A stretch of DNA of 64,000 bases from Caballeronia arvi. Lineage in GTDB: Bacteria > Pseudomonadota > Gammaproteobacteria > Burkholderiales > Burkholderiaceae. Below the pieces are notes generated by a model. The model had not been told where the DNA came from. It saw only the letters and a list, made by a program, of their open reading frames with translations, and did not search any database. Shown here in pieces: positions 25,358-33,807 of this stretch; within the stretch, counting starts at the first letter, position 1; every line of letters begins with the position of its first letter. Location of the stretch: NCBI RefSeq assembly GCF_001544695.2, contig NZ_FCOM02000019.1, positions 1 through 64,000 on the forward strand, written 5' to 3'. The translations under genes and the position numbers were made by a program.

Positions 25358-26359
25358 TCACACGACTTCCCGAAGACTTTGTCGCTCGTTGTCCTTCCAA
25401 CGACTTGCCCAGCGTTGAGCCAGCGCAGAGCACACCATTAGCTGAATCTGATGGAAGAGCATCAGCGGGAGCACCACAGCCCCGACAGAAGACGCAGAGA
25501 AAATCACATTGGCCATTGGAATTCCAGCCGCGAGGCTCTTCTTGCTCCCACAAAACACAATCGTGATTTGGTCTTCGCGATTGAATCGGAGGCAACGACT
25601 AGCGAGTATCGTGATGAGAAGGCTAGTGCAGAGAATTACCGTGCAGACCACAAGGACCCCAGCCAGCGCTGCAAGAGGAATCCGATGCCAAAGTCCTTCC
25701 ATCAGTGCTTCGCTGAAAGCGCCGTACACGACAAGAAGAATTGAACCTTGGTCGACAAACTTCAGCGTCGACTTGTTGCGGTCAACCCATGTTCCGATAA
25801 CCGGTCTCAGAAGTTGACCTGCGATGAAGGGCACAAGCAATTGCAGAACAATATTCCAAACGGTATGCCAAGGCGACACGCCGCTGCCCGAATTGTTCGT
25901 CAAAAGCAATCCTACCAGGGCCGGGGTAATGAAAATTCCGAGCAGGCTCGACGCTGATGCGCTGCAGACTGCCGCAGATACATTGCCGCGGGCTATTGAA
26001 GTGAAGGCGATTGATGACGGAACCGTTGAGGGCAGGGTGCAGAGAAAGAGCACACCGGTGTACAACTGCGCAGTCACGAGCGGTGACATGATGGGCTTCA
26101 GCAGCAAGCCGACCAGTGGGAATACAGCGAAGGTGCTCAGCAACACCGTGATGTGCAGTCGCCAATGCGTTGCACCAGCCACGATGGCTTCGCGCGACAA
26201 CTTGGCGCCATGCAGAAAGAAGAGTAAGCCAACTGCGATGTTGGTGAGGAGATTGAAGCTCGCCACGAACGGCCCGTGTACGGGAAGAATCGAAGCTAGC
26301 GCCACGGTGCCAAGCAGTGAGAGCGTGAAGGCATCTGGGAGGAGCTTTTTTGGAGCCAT
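25358..26359 (-). CDS. Bile acid:sodium symporter family (SBF-like) membrane protein (333 aa)
   Basis: A ten-helix-type membrane protein of the SBF-like/YfeH branch: LLPDAFTLSLLGTVALASILP, GLLFFLHGAKLSREAIV, FLCTLPSTVPSSIAFTSIARGN and FCGSKKSLAAGIPMANV are typical. The family exports or imports organic anions or sodium-coupled solutes; the substrate here is unknown. The start is set at the Met of MAPKKLLPD (26359), because the upstream extension to 26434 is not membrane-protein-like. The next gene on the same strand starts about 1 kb further right, so it is probably transcribed alone. Confidence 0.85.
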   Translation of the reverse strand: MAPKKLLPDAFTLSLLGTVALASILPVHGPFVASFNLLTNIAVGLLFFLHGAKLSREAIVAGATHWRLHITVLLSTFAVFPLVGLLLKPIMSPLVTAQLYTGVLFLCTLPSTVPSSIAFTSIARGNVSAAVCSASASSLLGIFITPALVGLLLTNNSGSGVSPWHTVWNIVLQLLVPFIAGQLLRPVIGTWVDRNKSTLKFVDQGSILLVVYGAFSEALMEGLWHRIPLAALAGVLVVCTVILCTSLLITILASRCLRFNREDQITIVFCGSKKSLAAGIPMANVIFSASSVGAVVLPLMLFHQIQLMVCSALAQRWASRWKDNERQSLREVV

Positions 26360-26633
26360 GGTTTCGAGACCGAGAGGTTGTTGGAAATCTGGACAGTCCT
26401 TATGCAGGCTCCTGCGAAAGCCTGCGCCGACCACGACGGTTCATCGCGACAAAGCTACGAGCGTTGGATACCCTCCCGCTAATGGAGGAGCGGGTACAAG
26501 AGGAGTTCTTATAAATAAGTATGACTAAATTAAGCGGTCGCGAGTTGTGTTTCGCTAAACCGATAGAACAGCTGGAACGCCGAGCGAATAGTCTATGCCC
26601 GGCGCTTCGTTAAATTGTTTTACGTCTTTCTAC

Positions 26634-27338
26634 TCACTGAGTGGCGCCGGCCGCCTCCATTTTGGCGCGCTGCTGGAGGTAAGCGACGAGCTTCCCGCCT
26701 TCACTCTCGTTATGCACCCATGCCTCATGGGCTGCCTTGATTCCGTCACCGCGGAACAGCGCCTCCATCATAGGGACATGCTGGTCAACGACGGCCGGAA
26801 GGTCGGAACCCATCAGGACGTTGCAGATGTTGATATAGAGGCGAACCTGTTGCTCGACGAGTTTGTATTGGTCGGCCAACCGGGAATGACCGAGGGAGTT
26901 CACAATTGTCCGATGCAGACCCAAGTCCTTTTCGGACGCCTCTATGGACGAACCACTGTTACAGGCCTCGACGAGTTCGTCGAAGGCGTACTGGAATTTT
27001 TCCTTGAGGCGGGGCCCCATGTTGTCCGCCGCGAGACGAACCGCGAGGCCTTCCAGCCCCGCGCGCAGCGTCCAGAGTTCCCAGGCGTCGTCAGCAGTCA
27101 GCGTCCGAACTTCCCAGCTAGTGTAGGGGGTTTTTACAAGCAGGCCTTCCGCAGCCAGACGGTTCAGTCCGAATCGGAGCGTTGCGCGGGCTACACCCAT
27201 CTCGTCCGCCAAAGCGACCTCAGTCAGCTTCTCCCCTGGCTTGACAGCGCCGGAGAGAACGTACTGGCGAAGGTTTTCCGTTGCTTGGGCTTCCACCGAA
27301 AGCTTGGAAACAGGGGCAATTCGATTCTTTGCAGGCAT
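26634..27338 (-). CDS. GntR/FadR-type regulator with FCD domain (234 aa)
   Basis: N-terminal winged HTH (VLSGAVKPGEKLTEVALADEMGVARATLR) followed by an all-helical FCD ligand domain with the metal/ligand histidines spread across DLGLHRTIV, DQHVPMMEAL and AHEAWVHNES. FCD regulators usually repress sugar-acid, amino-acid or dicarboxylate operons and release DNA on ligand binding. Genomic position beside the oxidoreductase/TRAP cluster, and four ATTG-N4-CAAT palindromes in that cluster's control regions, make it the probable local repressor. That assignment is inference. Confidence 0.85.
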   Translation of the reverse strand: MPAKNRIAPVSKLSVEAQATENLRQYVLSGAVKPGEKLTEVALADEMGVARATLRFGLNRLAAEGLLVKTPYTSWEVRTLTADDAWELWTLRAGLEGLAVRLAADNMGPRLKEKFQYAFDELVEACNSGSSIEASEKDLGLHRTIVNSLGHSRLADQYKLVEQQVRLYINICNVLMGSDLPAVVDQHVPMMEALFRGDGIKAAHEAWVHNESEGGKLVAYLQQRAKMEAAGATQ

Positions 27339-27393
27339 TTGAACGCTACTCCCATACTACTTTGCAAGGTTTGCCAGTCGCACCGGCTGCTGA

Positions 27394-28392
27394 CTACCAG
27401 TTTAGATTAACCGTTTGATTCTTCAGAGACGACTCCAGCGCCGCGTCGATGACTCGCATCAGAGCGATTCCATGCGGGTGCAAGGCACTGCGGTTCGGAA
27501 GCCCCCGGCAGGCAGCGGCGAACTCGGCGAACTGGTTCTTGAAAAGTTCGTTGGCGACCAGAAGCGTTGCTCCCTCAACAGGCCTGAAAACGACCTCATC
27601 GTTCACCAGAACCGTGTTCACGTCGCGAACTTCGACGATGGACTTGTCGAAGAGAAGGTAGTAACGCTCGAAGAACGGCTGCTGATTATAGGAGAGGTGA
27701 ACCGTCGCCATCTTGTTTTCGGGGTAGCGCAGAAGAATCAACGCCTCGTCTTCGGCCTTCCAGCAGTCACGCAGTCGCGCAGCCTCCGCATGCACTCGAA
27801 TCGGGTTCGGGCCAAGCACCATCTGAACGAAATCGATGGTGTGCGAGCCCAGGAGGGAAAACACCAGACCTTCCTCCGGGGTGCGCTCCGCCCACCACGG
27901 CGCCTGCGGGCCATCCCAGTACATGCAGAACGACGCCTGAATCGCTCGCAGCGTGCCGAACTCGGACATATGGTCTTGCACGTAGCGAATTGCTGAGCCG
28001 TGACGGCGCGATTGACCGATGGCCAGAATCTTTCCGGCAGCGTCAGCGGCGGCGCCCATCGCCACAGCTGTCTCGTAGTCGTCCGCCATCGGCTTCTCGA
28101 CCAACACGTGACGCCCTGCATTCAAGCATTGAATCGAGGCCGTGCCGTGCAGATGGTTGGGCAAGCACAGGTCGAACGCTTCGATTTCAGGAACCCGCAG
28201 CGCCTCCTCGATACTGCTGAAGGCGTGTTTCGCGCCGTACCTTTCAGCCGTTGCGCGCGCCAGGTCGAGATTTTGGTCGACGACTGCGACAAGTGTCCCA
28301 GCGCTCGGCTGAGATTTGATTGCGCCGATGTGCGCGTCAGACACTCGGCCACAGCCAACGACTGCGGTTCCAACAGGGACGTCAAGTTCCAT
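27394..28392 (-). CDS. Gfo/Idh/MocA-family oxidoreductase (332 aa)
   Basis: An NAD(P)-dependent oxidoreductase. The N-terminal Rossmann domain shows VGTAVVGCGRVSDAHIGAI and the family signature HVLVEKPMADDYETA; the C-terminal alpha/beta domain follows. Members oxidise sugars, inositols, sugar acids or amino-acid derivatives. GGGAG upstream supports the ATG at 28392. It is divergent from the TRAP transporter genes, and the 340-bp gap between them holds three palindromes, so both sides are likely controlled together. It could oxidise the imported substrate, but which one cannot be said. Confidence 0.85.
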   Translation of the reverse strand: MELDVPVGTAVVGCGRVSDAHIGAIKSQPSAGTLVAVVDQNLDLARATAERYGAKHAFSSIEEALRVPEIEAFDLCLPNHLHGTASIQCLNAGRHVLVEKPMADDYETAVAMGAAADAAGKILAIGQSRRHGSAIRYVQDHMSEFGTLRAIQASFCMYWDGPQAPWWAERTPEEGLVFSLLGSHTIDFVQMVLGPNPIRVHAEAARLRDCWKAEDEALILLRYPENKMATVHLSYNQQPFFERYYLLFDKSIVEVRDVNTVLVNDEVVFRPVEGATLLVANELFKNQFAEFAAACRGLPNRSALHPHGIALMRVIDAALESSLKNQTVNLNW

Positions 28393-28446
28393 CGCTAAAG
28401 CTCCCAAAATCTCGTTCGAACTTCGAAAGTTGGTAGACGGTGCTGC

Positions 28447-28458
28447 ATTGGCGACAAT
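28447..28458. promoter_or_regulatory. Partial operator palindrome ATTG-GCGA-CAAT
   Basis: Core half-sites ATTG and CAAT four bases apart, the same spacing as the three better palindromes; the outer CG pairs are not conserved. It lies 13 bp from the full palindrome at 28471. Confidence 0.4.
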
Positions 28459-28470
28459 CTAAGTCCATTG

Positions 28471-28488
28471 TCGATTGTTGTCAATCGA
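28471..28488. promoter_or_regulatory. Operator palindrome, site 1
   Basis: TCGATTG-TTGT-CAATCGA is a perfect 7+4+7 palindrome. It lies about 80 bp upstream of the Gfo/Idh oxidoreductase start and recurs almost identically at 32661-32678. Confidence 0.65.
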
Positions 28489-28684
28489 TCAAAACGATGT
28501 CCCGGATTTGTGCCGAAACGCATCATTTCTGACGCTGTTGCACCGGAAAAGCTCGTTGGTGATGTTGCGACGCACCGTAGATTAAGCGACGTTTACGGGT
28601 AAAAACCTATGTGTGACAGGTCTTTAGCTTACTAGACTGCCCTTCATCCGCCGCTTGGCCCGCATTCTGCAATACCGTTGTTGA

Positions 28685-28700
28685 CGATTGTCGCCAATCG
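28685..28700. promoter_or_regulatory. Operator palindrome, site 2
   Basis: CGATTG-TCGC-CAATCG is a perfect 6+4+6 palindrome 37 bp before the TRAP binding-protein start, where it would overlap the promoter. Confidence 0.65.
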
Positions 28701-28736
28701 ACACTTTTGTAAATTGCAACCTATTCGGAGTCGCTG

Positions 28737-29747
28737 ATGGGCATTACTCGTAGAAGTTTTATGCGCATGGCAGCAGGTTCAGCCGCGCTTCCGCTGGCAG
28801 CACAGTTCAGATTTGCGGAGGCGGCGGAAGCCACCATCAAGATTGGGAACTCGTTTCCCGCAGCGCATCCGCTGAACATCCGACTCAAGGCGGCGGCTCA
28901 GAAGGTCCAGGAGAAAACCGGTGGCAGGTTGCAGGTGCGCATTTTCCCGGACAGCGCGCTTGGCGGCGACAGCGACATGATGAGCCAAGTCCGCTCGGGT
29001 GCCTTGGACTCGGTCTGTACCTCGCTGCTGTTCTTTGAGTCGATGGTTCCGTCGGCCAACATCGCAGGCTTGGGATTTGGCTACAAAAACTACGACGAAG
29101 TATGGAAAGCGTGGGACGGAGAGCTCGGAAATTACGTCCGCGGAAAACTGTCGACGCTCGGCGTGACGCCGCTAGACAAGGTGTACGACAACGGCTTCCG
29201 GCAAATCACCAATGACGTTCGCTCGATTCAGTCCGTCCAGGACTTGCAGGGACTGAAGATTCGCGTTCCGACGGTGCGTATCCAGCAGTCGCTTTTCGTA
29301 TCGCTAGGCGCGGCACCGACTGCACTGAGCATAAAGGAAACCTACTCGGCGCTGAAGACACATATCGCCGACGGCCAGGAAAACGCGCTGACCCATGTGG
29401 AGTTCTGGAAGTTTTACGAAGTCCAGAAGTTCTGCTCGCTGACGAATCACATGTGGGACGGCCTGACCGTCGTCGTCAACAGCGAAAAGCTCAAGTCGCT
29501 TCCTCCGGACCTGCACGAGGCCTTCTTTACCACCTTTAACGAAGCGGCGCTTCTTCAACGTGCCGATATGGTCAAGCTCAACACGGACCTCAAGACAAGC
29601 CTCGCATCGAAGGGTCTGCAAATCAACAATGTCGACCCTGCGCCTTTCCGCAAGAAGCTCCTGGACGCGGGCTTCTACAAGACATGGCGTGACGCGGTCG
29701 GTCCGGAGGCATGGGCCCTGTACGAAAAAACTGTAGCCCCCATCTGA
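28737..29747 (+). CDS. dctP: TRAP transporter substrate-binding protein, DctP family (336 aa)
   Basis: The periplasmic solute receptor of a TRAP transporter. The N-terminus has a twin-arginine signal (ITRRSFMRMAAGSAALPLAAQ), so it is probably exported folded. The mature domain shows IKIGNSFPAAHPLNIRLK, FPDSALGGDSDMMSQVRSG and the conserved arginine region GLKIRVPTVRIQ that binds the carboxylate of the ligand. TRAP receptors bind organic acids, keto acids or amino-acid-like compounds; the ligand is not evident. It is the first gene of a plus-strand operon running to 36753. Confidence 0.9.
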   Translation: MGITRRSFMRMAAGSAALPLAAQFRFAEAAEATIKIGNSFPAAHPLNIRLKAAAQKVQEKTGGRLQVRIFPDSALGGDSDMMSQVRSGALDSVCTSLLFFESMVPSANIAGLGFGYKNYDEVWKAWDGELGNYVRGKLSTLGVTPLDKVYDNGFRQITNDVRSIQSVQDLQGLKIRVPTVRIQQSLFVSLGAAPTALSIKETYSALKTHIADGQENALTHVEFWKFYEVQKFCSLTNHMWDGLTVVVNSEKLKSLPPDLHEAFFTTFNEAALLQRADMVKLNTDLKTSLASKGLQINNVDPAPFRKKLLDAGFYKTWRDAVGPEAWALYEKTVAPI

Positions 29748-29781
29748 AGTATCTGGGCACTCAGACAAGCGAGGACCTGAA

Positions 29782-31665
29782 ATGAAGGCAATCTCAATGA
29801 GTTCAGAGTCAGTACATTCAACAACAGTCCAAACGGGCCCGAGCCTCCTCGTGCGACTCGAGCAGGTGCTGGGAAGCTGGGCTGGCGCCGTGGCCTCGGT
29901 CATCCTAATTATGGAGTCGGTAATACTGGGGGTGGGCGTATTCTCGCGATACGTGCTCCATCGTCCGATTTTCTGGACCGACGAGTTCGCTCTCATTCTC
30001 TTCGCTTGGCTATCGATGCTTGGTGCCGCAGTTGCGTTGCGTCGCGGCGCGCACATGCGTCTGGGCTTCATCGTCGAGAAGCTGCGGCCCGCAACTCAGG
30101 CGCGCGTGTCGACCTTCGCGTGGACCTTGCTCCTGGGTCTCATGGTTGCGCTGCTGCATGCTGCGTTGACGTTCACCCTCCATTCGTGGAACGAACTGAC
30201 GCCAGCACTGCAGTGGCACCTTTCGGTGAGAACTGCGTCAATGGTGGTCGGGTTTGGCATCATGACCGTAACCGCAGCCACCAAGCTCGTTCAGATTGCC
30301 TCCCTTCGGTCGTTTGTCGTTTCCTTGCTGCTCTTGATTGCGATTGGAACAGCGCTCCATTTCGCGCAGAATTCGCTTCAAGACATCGGCAACTACAACC
30401 TGATTTTCTTTTTCGTAGTGCTGGTGCTTGCATGTATCGGGATGGGTGTCGAAATAGCGTTTGCATTTGCTTTGGCCGCGATGGCGTATCTCAGCCTGAT
30501 GACGAATGCACCCACGTCCATCATCATGAATCGCCTCGACGCGGCCATCTCAGACATCACGCTGCTTTCGATTCCGATGTTCATTTTGGTCGGCGTCCTG
30601 CTGGATGTGACCGGTCTCGCTAAGGCCATTATCAATCTGATGGTTGCGTTGCTTGGTCATACACGGGGTGGTCTCCATTACGTGCTGCTCGGTGGTATGT
30701 ACCTAGTGTCCGGCATCTCGGGGTCGAAGTCCGCGGACATGGCAGCCATCGCGCCCATCATCCTGCCGGAAATGAAGAAACGGGGAGAAAAGGAGGGCGA
30801 GCTCGTTGCGCTGCTCTCGGTCTCCGGTGCGATGGCGGAAACCATCCCACCTAGCATCATCCTGATTGCAGTCGGAGTTGCGTCAGGCGTGTCCATCTCG
30901 TCGCTCTTCATTGGTGGATTTGTGCCTGCAATCGTAGGGCTGCTTGCGCTCGCCGTGGTCGTATATGTCCGAAACCGTGGTCGCGCAGCGCCTGACTGTC
31001 CGAAAGCCACAGGAGCTGAAATCCGGAAGGCCATGTTCATCGCCTTGCCGGCCATTCCGCTTCCGTTTCTGATTCGCGCGGCCGTGGTCGAGGGCGTCGC
31101 GACTGCAACTGAAGTTGCAACCATCGGCGTCCTGTATTCGGTTATCTGCGGAATTCTGGTCTATCGGCAGTTCCCGATTAAGCGGGTATGCGAGTCGCTG
31201 ATTGCCACTGTGTCATTGACCGGCGCCATTCTTCTGGTCACCGGCTTGGCGGGCAGCGTCGCATGGTCTCTTACTCAAAGCGGCTTCTCGGACGACCTGT
31301 CGACAATGATGCAGGGCCTACCTGGCGGAGCCACTGTCTTTCTGCTCGTGTCTATCGCTTTCTTCGCGATTCTCGGCAGCGTGCTCGAAGGTTTCCCAGC
31401 CATCGTGCTCTTCTCGCCGCTGATGTTCCCGATTGCGACGAGCTACGGCATTCACGGCGTGCATTACGCCATCGTCGTGGTGCTCTCGCTTTCCATCGGC
31501 CTGTTTGCCCCGCCATTCGGCGTTGGCTTCTACTCAGCTTGCGCAATCGGTCAAGTCGAGCCGCAAAAGGCGATGAAGGACATCTTCCTCTACATGAGCG
31601 TGTTCGTTTGCGCGGTCATTCTGATTGCATTCGTGCCGTGGTTCTCGACTGGCTTCCTTCACTAA
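29782..31665 (+). CDS. dctQM: TRAP transporter fused small and large permease, DctQM (627 aa)
   Basis: One polypeptide carrying both TRAP membrane subunits. Residues 20-170 form the four-helix DctQ part (VFSRYVLHRPIFWTDEFA). Residues 200-627 form the twelve-helix DctM part (IPMFILVGVLLDVTGLA, GGMYLVSGISGSKSADMAAIAP, AMAETIPPSI, FAPPFGVGFY). Fusions occur in several TRAP systems. With the upstream DctP it imports the substrate using a sodium or proton gradient. Genes upstream and downstream are 34 bp and 9 bp away, so co-transcription is nearly certain. Confidence 0.9.
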   Translation: MKAISMSSESVHSTTVQTGPSLLVRLEQVLGSWAGAVASVILIMESVILGVGVFSRYVLHRPIFWTDEFALILFAWLSMLGAAVALRRGAHMRLGFIVEKLRPATQARVSTFAWTLLLGLMVALLHAALTFTLHSWNELTPALQWHLSVRTASMVVGFGIMTVTAATKLVQIASLRSFVVSLLLLIAIGTALHFAQNSLQDIGNYNLIFFFVVLVLACIGMGVEIAFAFALAAMAYLSLMTNAPTSIIMNRLDAAISDITLLSIPMFILVGVLLDVTGLAKAIINLMVALLGHTRGGLHYVLLGGMYLVSGISGSKSADMAAIAPIILPEMKKRGEKEGELVALLSVSGAMAETIPPSIILIAVGVASGVSISSLFIGGFVPAIVGLLALAVVVYVRNRGRAAPDCPKATGAEIRKAMFIALPAIPLPFLIRAAVVEGVATATEVATIGVLYSVICGILVYRQFPIKRVCESLIATVSLTGAILLVTGLAGSVAWSLTQSGFSDDLSTMMQGLPGGATVFLLVSIAFFAILGSVLEGFPAIVLFSPLMFPIATSYGIHGVHYAIVVVLSLSIGLFAPPFGVGFYSACAIGQVEPQKAMKDIFLYMSVFVCAVILIAFVPWFSTGFLH

Positions 31666-31674
31666 GTCTCGACT

Positions 31675-32091
31675 ATGACCTTACTCACCAAACGCGTGGC
31701 AAGTCTTGCTCTGGCTCGCGTCATGATGGAAGCGTCCATCGAGAAAGCGGAAAAGTCAGGCCTCGCTGTCGCAATTGCAGTCATGGACGACGGCGGCCAT
31801 CCGCTCCTGACAGTGCGCATGGATGGCGCGGCGCCCGTGAGTTCGTATATCGCGGAAGAGAAGGCTCGCACAGCAGCAATTGCACGTCGCGAGACCAAGC
31901 TTTTCGAAGCTGAAATCAACAGTGGACGGACTGCCTTCCTATCCGCACCCGTTAAGGGCGCGCTCGAAGGCGGCGTCCCGCTGATAGTTGAAGGGCAGGT
32001 CATTGCTTCTGTTGGCGTCGCTGGTTGCAAGCCAGAGCAGTCGGCTGCTATCGCGACCGCTGGCGTCACTGCTTACCAAACTTGGGCCTGA
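31675..32091 (+). CDS. GlcG/HbpS-family protein (138 aa)
   Basis: A small GlcG/HbpS-fold protein (LAVAIAVMDDGGHPLLTVRMDGA; SAPVKGALEGGVPLIVEGQVIASVGVAG). Members bind heme or act as accessory proteins in catabolic operons such as glycolate or propanediol use. Their molecular role is usually uncertain. It starts 9 bp after the permease gene, hence translationally linked to the TRAP operon. Confidence 0.8.
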   Translation: MTLLTKRVASLALARVMMEASIEKAEKSGLAVAIAVMDDGGHPLLTVRMDGAAPVSSYIAEEKARTAAIARRETKLFEAEINSGRTAFLSAPVKGALEGGVPLIVEGQVIASVGVAGCKPEQSAAIATAGVTAYQTWA

Positions 32092-32122
32092 ACGCCCGAC
32101 CGAATACTTGCTAGGAGCAGAC

Positions 32123-32626
32123 ATGATTGTTTTCGAGCTTTTCCATATTGCCATCAAGACCGCCGACCTCGAGGCTACCGTCAACTTCTACACCAAGGTG
32201 GTGGGCCTCAAGGAGTTCGACCGCCCGAAATTCAAATTCCCGGGCGCATGGCTCGGCGTGCCGGGTCCGACGGGCAAGCCCATCATCCACATCTACGCCG
32301 GTGAGCCCGCGCTTGCGGGCGGCGACAGTGTGGCTGTTGGAACAGCCGCCATCGACCACGTTTCGCTCAGCGCTGTCGGCTATCACGACGTGCTCGCCAA
32401 CGTGAAAAAGTACGGAGTGGACTGGCGTGAGAACGAAGTCCCCGGCGGCGCCATCTGGCAGTTCTTCATCTACGACCCGAACGGCGTGCTGCTCGAATTC
32501 ACGTTTGACGGCACGCGCGAGCAAGGCGAAAAACCGGATATGAGTCCTGGCCGCGCCTACAACGCAGGTGAGTCCTTCTTTAACCCCGAGAGCTACAACT
32601 CCTTGACGGCGGCCTACAGCAAGTAA
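32123..32626 (+). CDS. VOC-superfamily (glyoxalase/dioxygenase fold) protein (167 aa)
   Basis: A vicinal-oxygen-chelate protein with paired beta-alpha-beta-beta-beta modules: LFHIAIKTADLEATVNFYTKVVG at the start, a metal-ligand candidate His8, IDHVSLSA in the second half, and DPNGVLLEF with the conserved Glu near the end. The fold includes glyoxalase I, extradiol dioxygenases, epimerases and lyases, so the reaction is open; isomerisation or lysis of a pathway intermediate is plausible. TAGGAG precedes the ATG at 32123. It is the last gene before the internal operator. Confidence 0.8.
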   Translation: MIVFELFHIAIKTADLEATVNFYTKVVGLKEFDRPKFKFPGAWLGVPGPTGKPIIHIYAGEPALAGGDSVAVGTAAIDHVSLSAVGYHDVLANVKKYGVDWRENEVPGGAIWQFFIYDPNGVLLEFTFDGTREQGEKPDMSPGRAYNAGESFFNPESYNSLTAAYSK

Positions 32627-32660
32627 CTGTGTGCTTGCGCCCGGCTTCCGGGCGTGCTGC

Positions 32661-32678
32661 TCGATTGTTGCCAATCGA
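32661..32678. promoter_or_regulatory. Operator palindrome, site 3
   Basis: TCGATTG-TTGC-CAATCGA is a perfect 7+4+7 palindrome 38 bp before the kinase start. It differs from site 1 in one loop base, which ties the kinase/aminotransferase part to the same regulator and suggests a second promoter here. Confidence 0.65.
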
Positions 32679-32715
32679 CAATCGGTTACTTGCCATGCTT
32701 AACGGATAAAAAGAT

Positions 32716-33771
32716 ATGTCTGTACTCGACGTTTCTAGTGAGGGTGGTCTGGCCGCAGCATATATATCGATGGAGCCGAATGAGGCATCTTCGCTTGCTG
32801 CAGAGGTCTATGGCATTCGCGGTACGGCAACGAAGTTTGCGACCGAGAAGGACGACACGTTCCGAATCAACGTTGATGACGGGCGCAAGTTCATTCTGAA
32901 GGTCGCAAATCCGAGCGAAGACGAGTCCGAAATCGACTTTCAAGTCGCGATGATGGTGCACATCGAAGACCGTGACCCGGAGGTCCCGGTCCCTCGAGTT
33001 ATCGCAGACGGTCAAGGACGCCTTCATCGCTACATCGAAGACCAGGCAGGTCAACGCCGCATTGCGCGACTGATGACGTATGCGGAAGGCACACCGCTCG
33101 ACAGCACTGGCTCAAACGCCCAAGAGCGGGAGAAGGTCGGCGAAATTCTGGCTCGCATGCGATATGCGCTCGAAGACTTTACGCATCCCGGTGAGTCGCG
33201 AGTGCTTGCGTGGGATGTTCAGCACCTTCTCAATCTGGCACCGCTGCTCGAGGGCGTCGAGAACCCCGAGCAGCGTCGGCAGCTTGAGCAGGGCATGGGG
33301 CGATACGAAGCCTTGGCTCCCCAGATTGCGAAGCTGCGCCGGCAGGTACTGCACAACGACTTCAGCAAGTCGAACATCGTGGTGGATCACGAACTTTCGG
33401 AGTTCGTGACCGGCATCATCGATTTCGGCGACTCGGTACGCACCGCGGTTGCGATTGACGTGTCGACGGCACTTCTGAATCAGTTGCCGCGGGACGCCCG
33501 AGAGAATCCGGTCGATGACGTCTTTGCACATGGTCGAGATGTACTACGCGGCTACCTCAGCATCGCTGAGCTCACTGAGCAAGAACTGCTTTTGATTCCG
33601 CATCTCACTATGTCGCGCGTGGTGGCGAGAGCGCTCATCACCCTATGGCGGGTAAAGCAGTTTCCTGAGAACGCCGCCTACATCATGCGCAACACCGAGC
33701 AGGGCTGGGGTCAGCTCGACTGGTTCCTGTCACGGACCGTCGATGAAGTGTCCGCGACGCTTCTGCCCTAA
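32716..33771 (+). CDS. APH/choline-kinase-like small-molecule kinase (351 aa)
   Basis: A protein-kinase-fold phosphotransferase. The ATP-binding Lys lies in FILKVANPS (Lys62), the catalytic loop is VLHNDFSKSNIVV (His213, Asp215, Asn220), and the metal-binding Asp is in IIDFGDS (Asp236). The family includes hydroxylysine kinase (HYKK/AGPHD1), homoserine kinase II and aminoglycoside kinases. It lies directly before an AGXT2L-like gene, and hydroxylysine kinase and ethanolamine-phosphate/phosphohydroxylysine phospho-lyases work together, so phosphorylation of a hydroxylated amino compound is the best hypothesis. Confidence 0.8.
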   Translation: MSVLDVSSEGGLAAAYISMEPNEASSLAAEVYGIRGTATKFATEKDDTFRINVDDGRKFILKVANPSEDESEIDFQVAMMVHIEDRDPEVPVPRVIADGQGRLHRYIEDQAGQRRIARLMTYAEGTPLDSTGSNAQEREKVGEILARMRYALEDFTHPGESRVLAWDVQHLLNLAPLLEGVENPEQRRQLEQGMGRYEALAPQIAKLRRQVLHNDFSKSNIVVDHELSEFVTGIIDFGDSVRTAVAIDVSTALLNQLPRDARENPVDDVFAHGRDVLRGYLSIAELTEQELLLIPHLTMSRVVARALITLWRVKQFPENAAYIMRNTEQGWGQLDWFLSRTVDEVSATLLP

Positions 33772-33807
33772 TCACCAAAATTGAACCCATTCTTCGTAGA
33801 GGACGGT

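Larger units (their letters stand above)
28393..28736. promoter_or_regulatory. Divergent control region, oxidoreductase/TRAP operon
   Basis: About 340 bp between divergent start codons. It holds three ATTG-N4-CAAT palindromes (28447-28458, 28471-28488, 28685-28700). Two lie near the oxidoreductase start and one near the TRAP gene start, a layout fitting operators for both promoters and possibly DNA looping. Confidence 0.6.
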
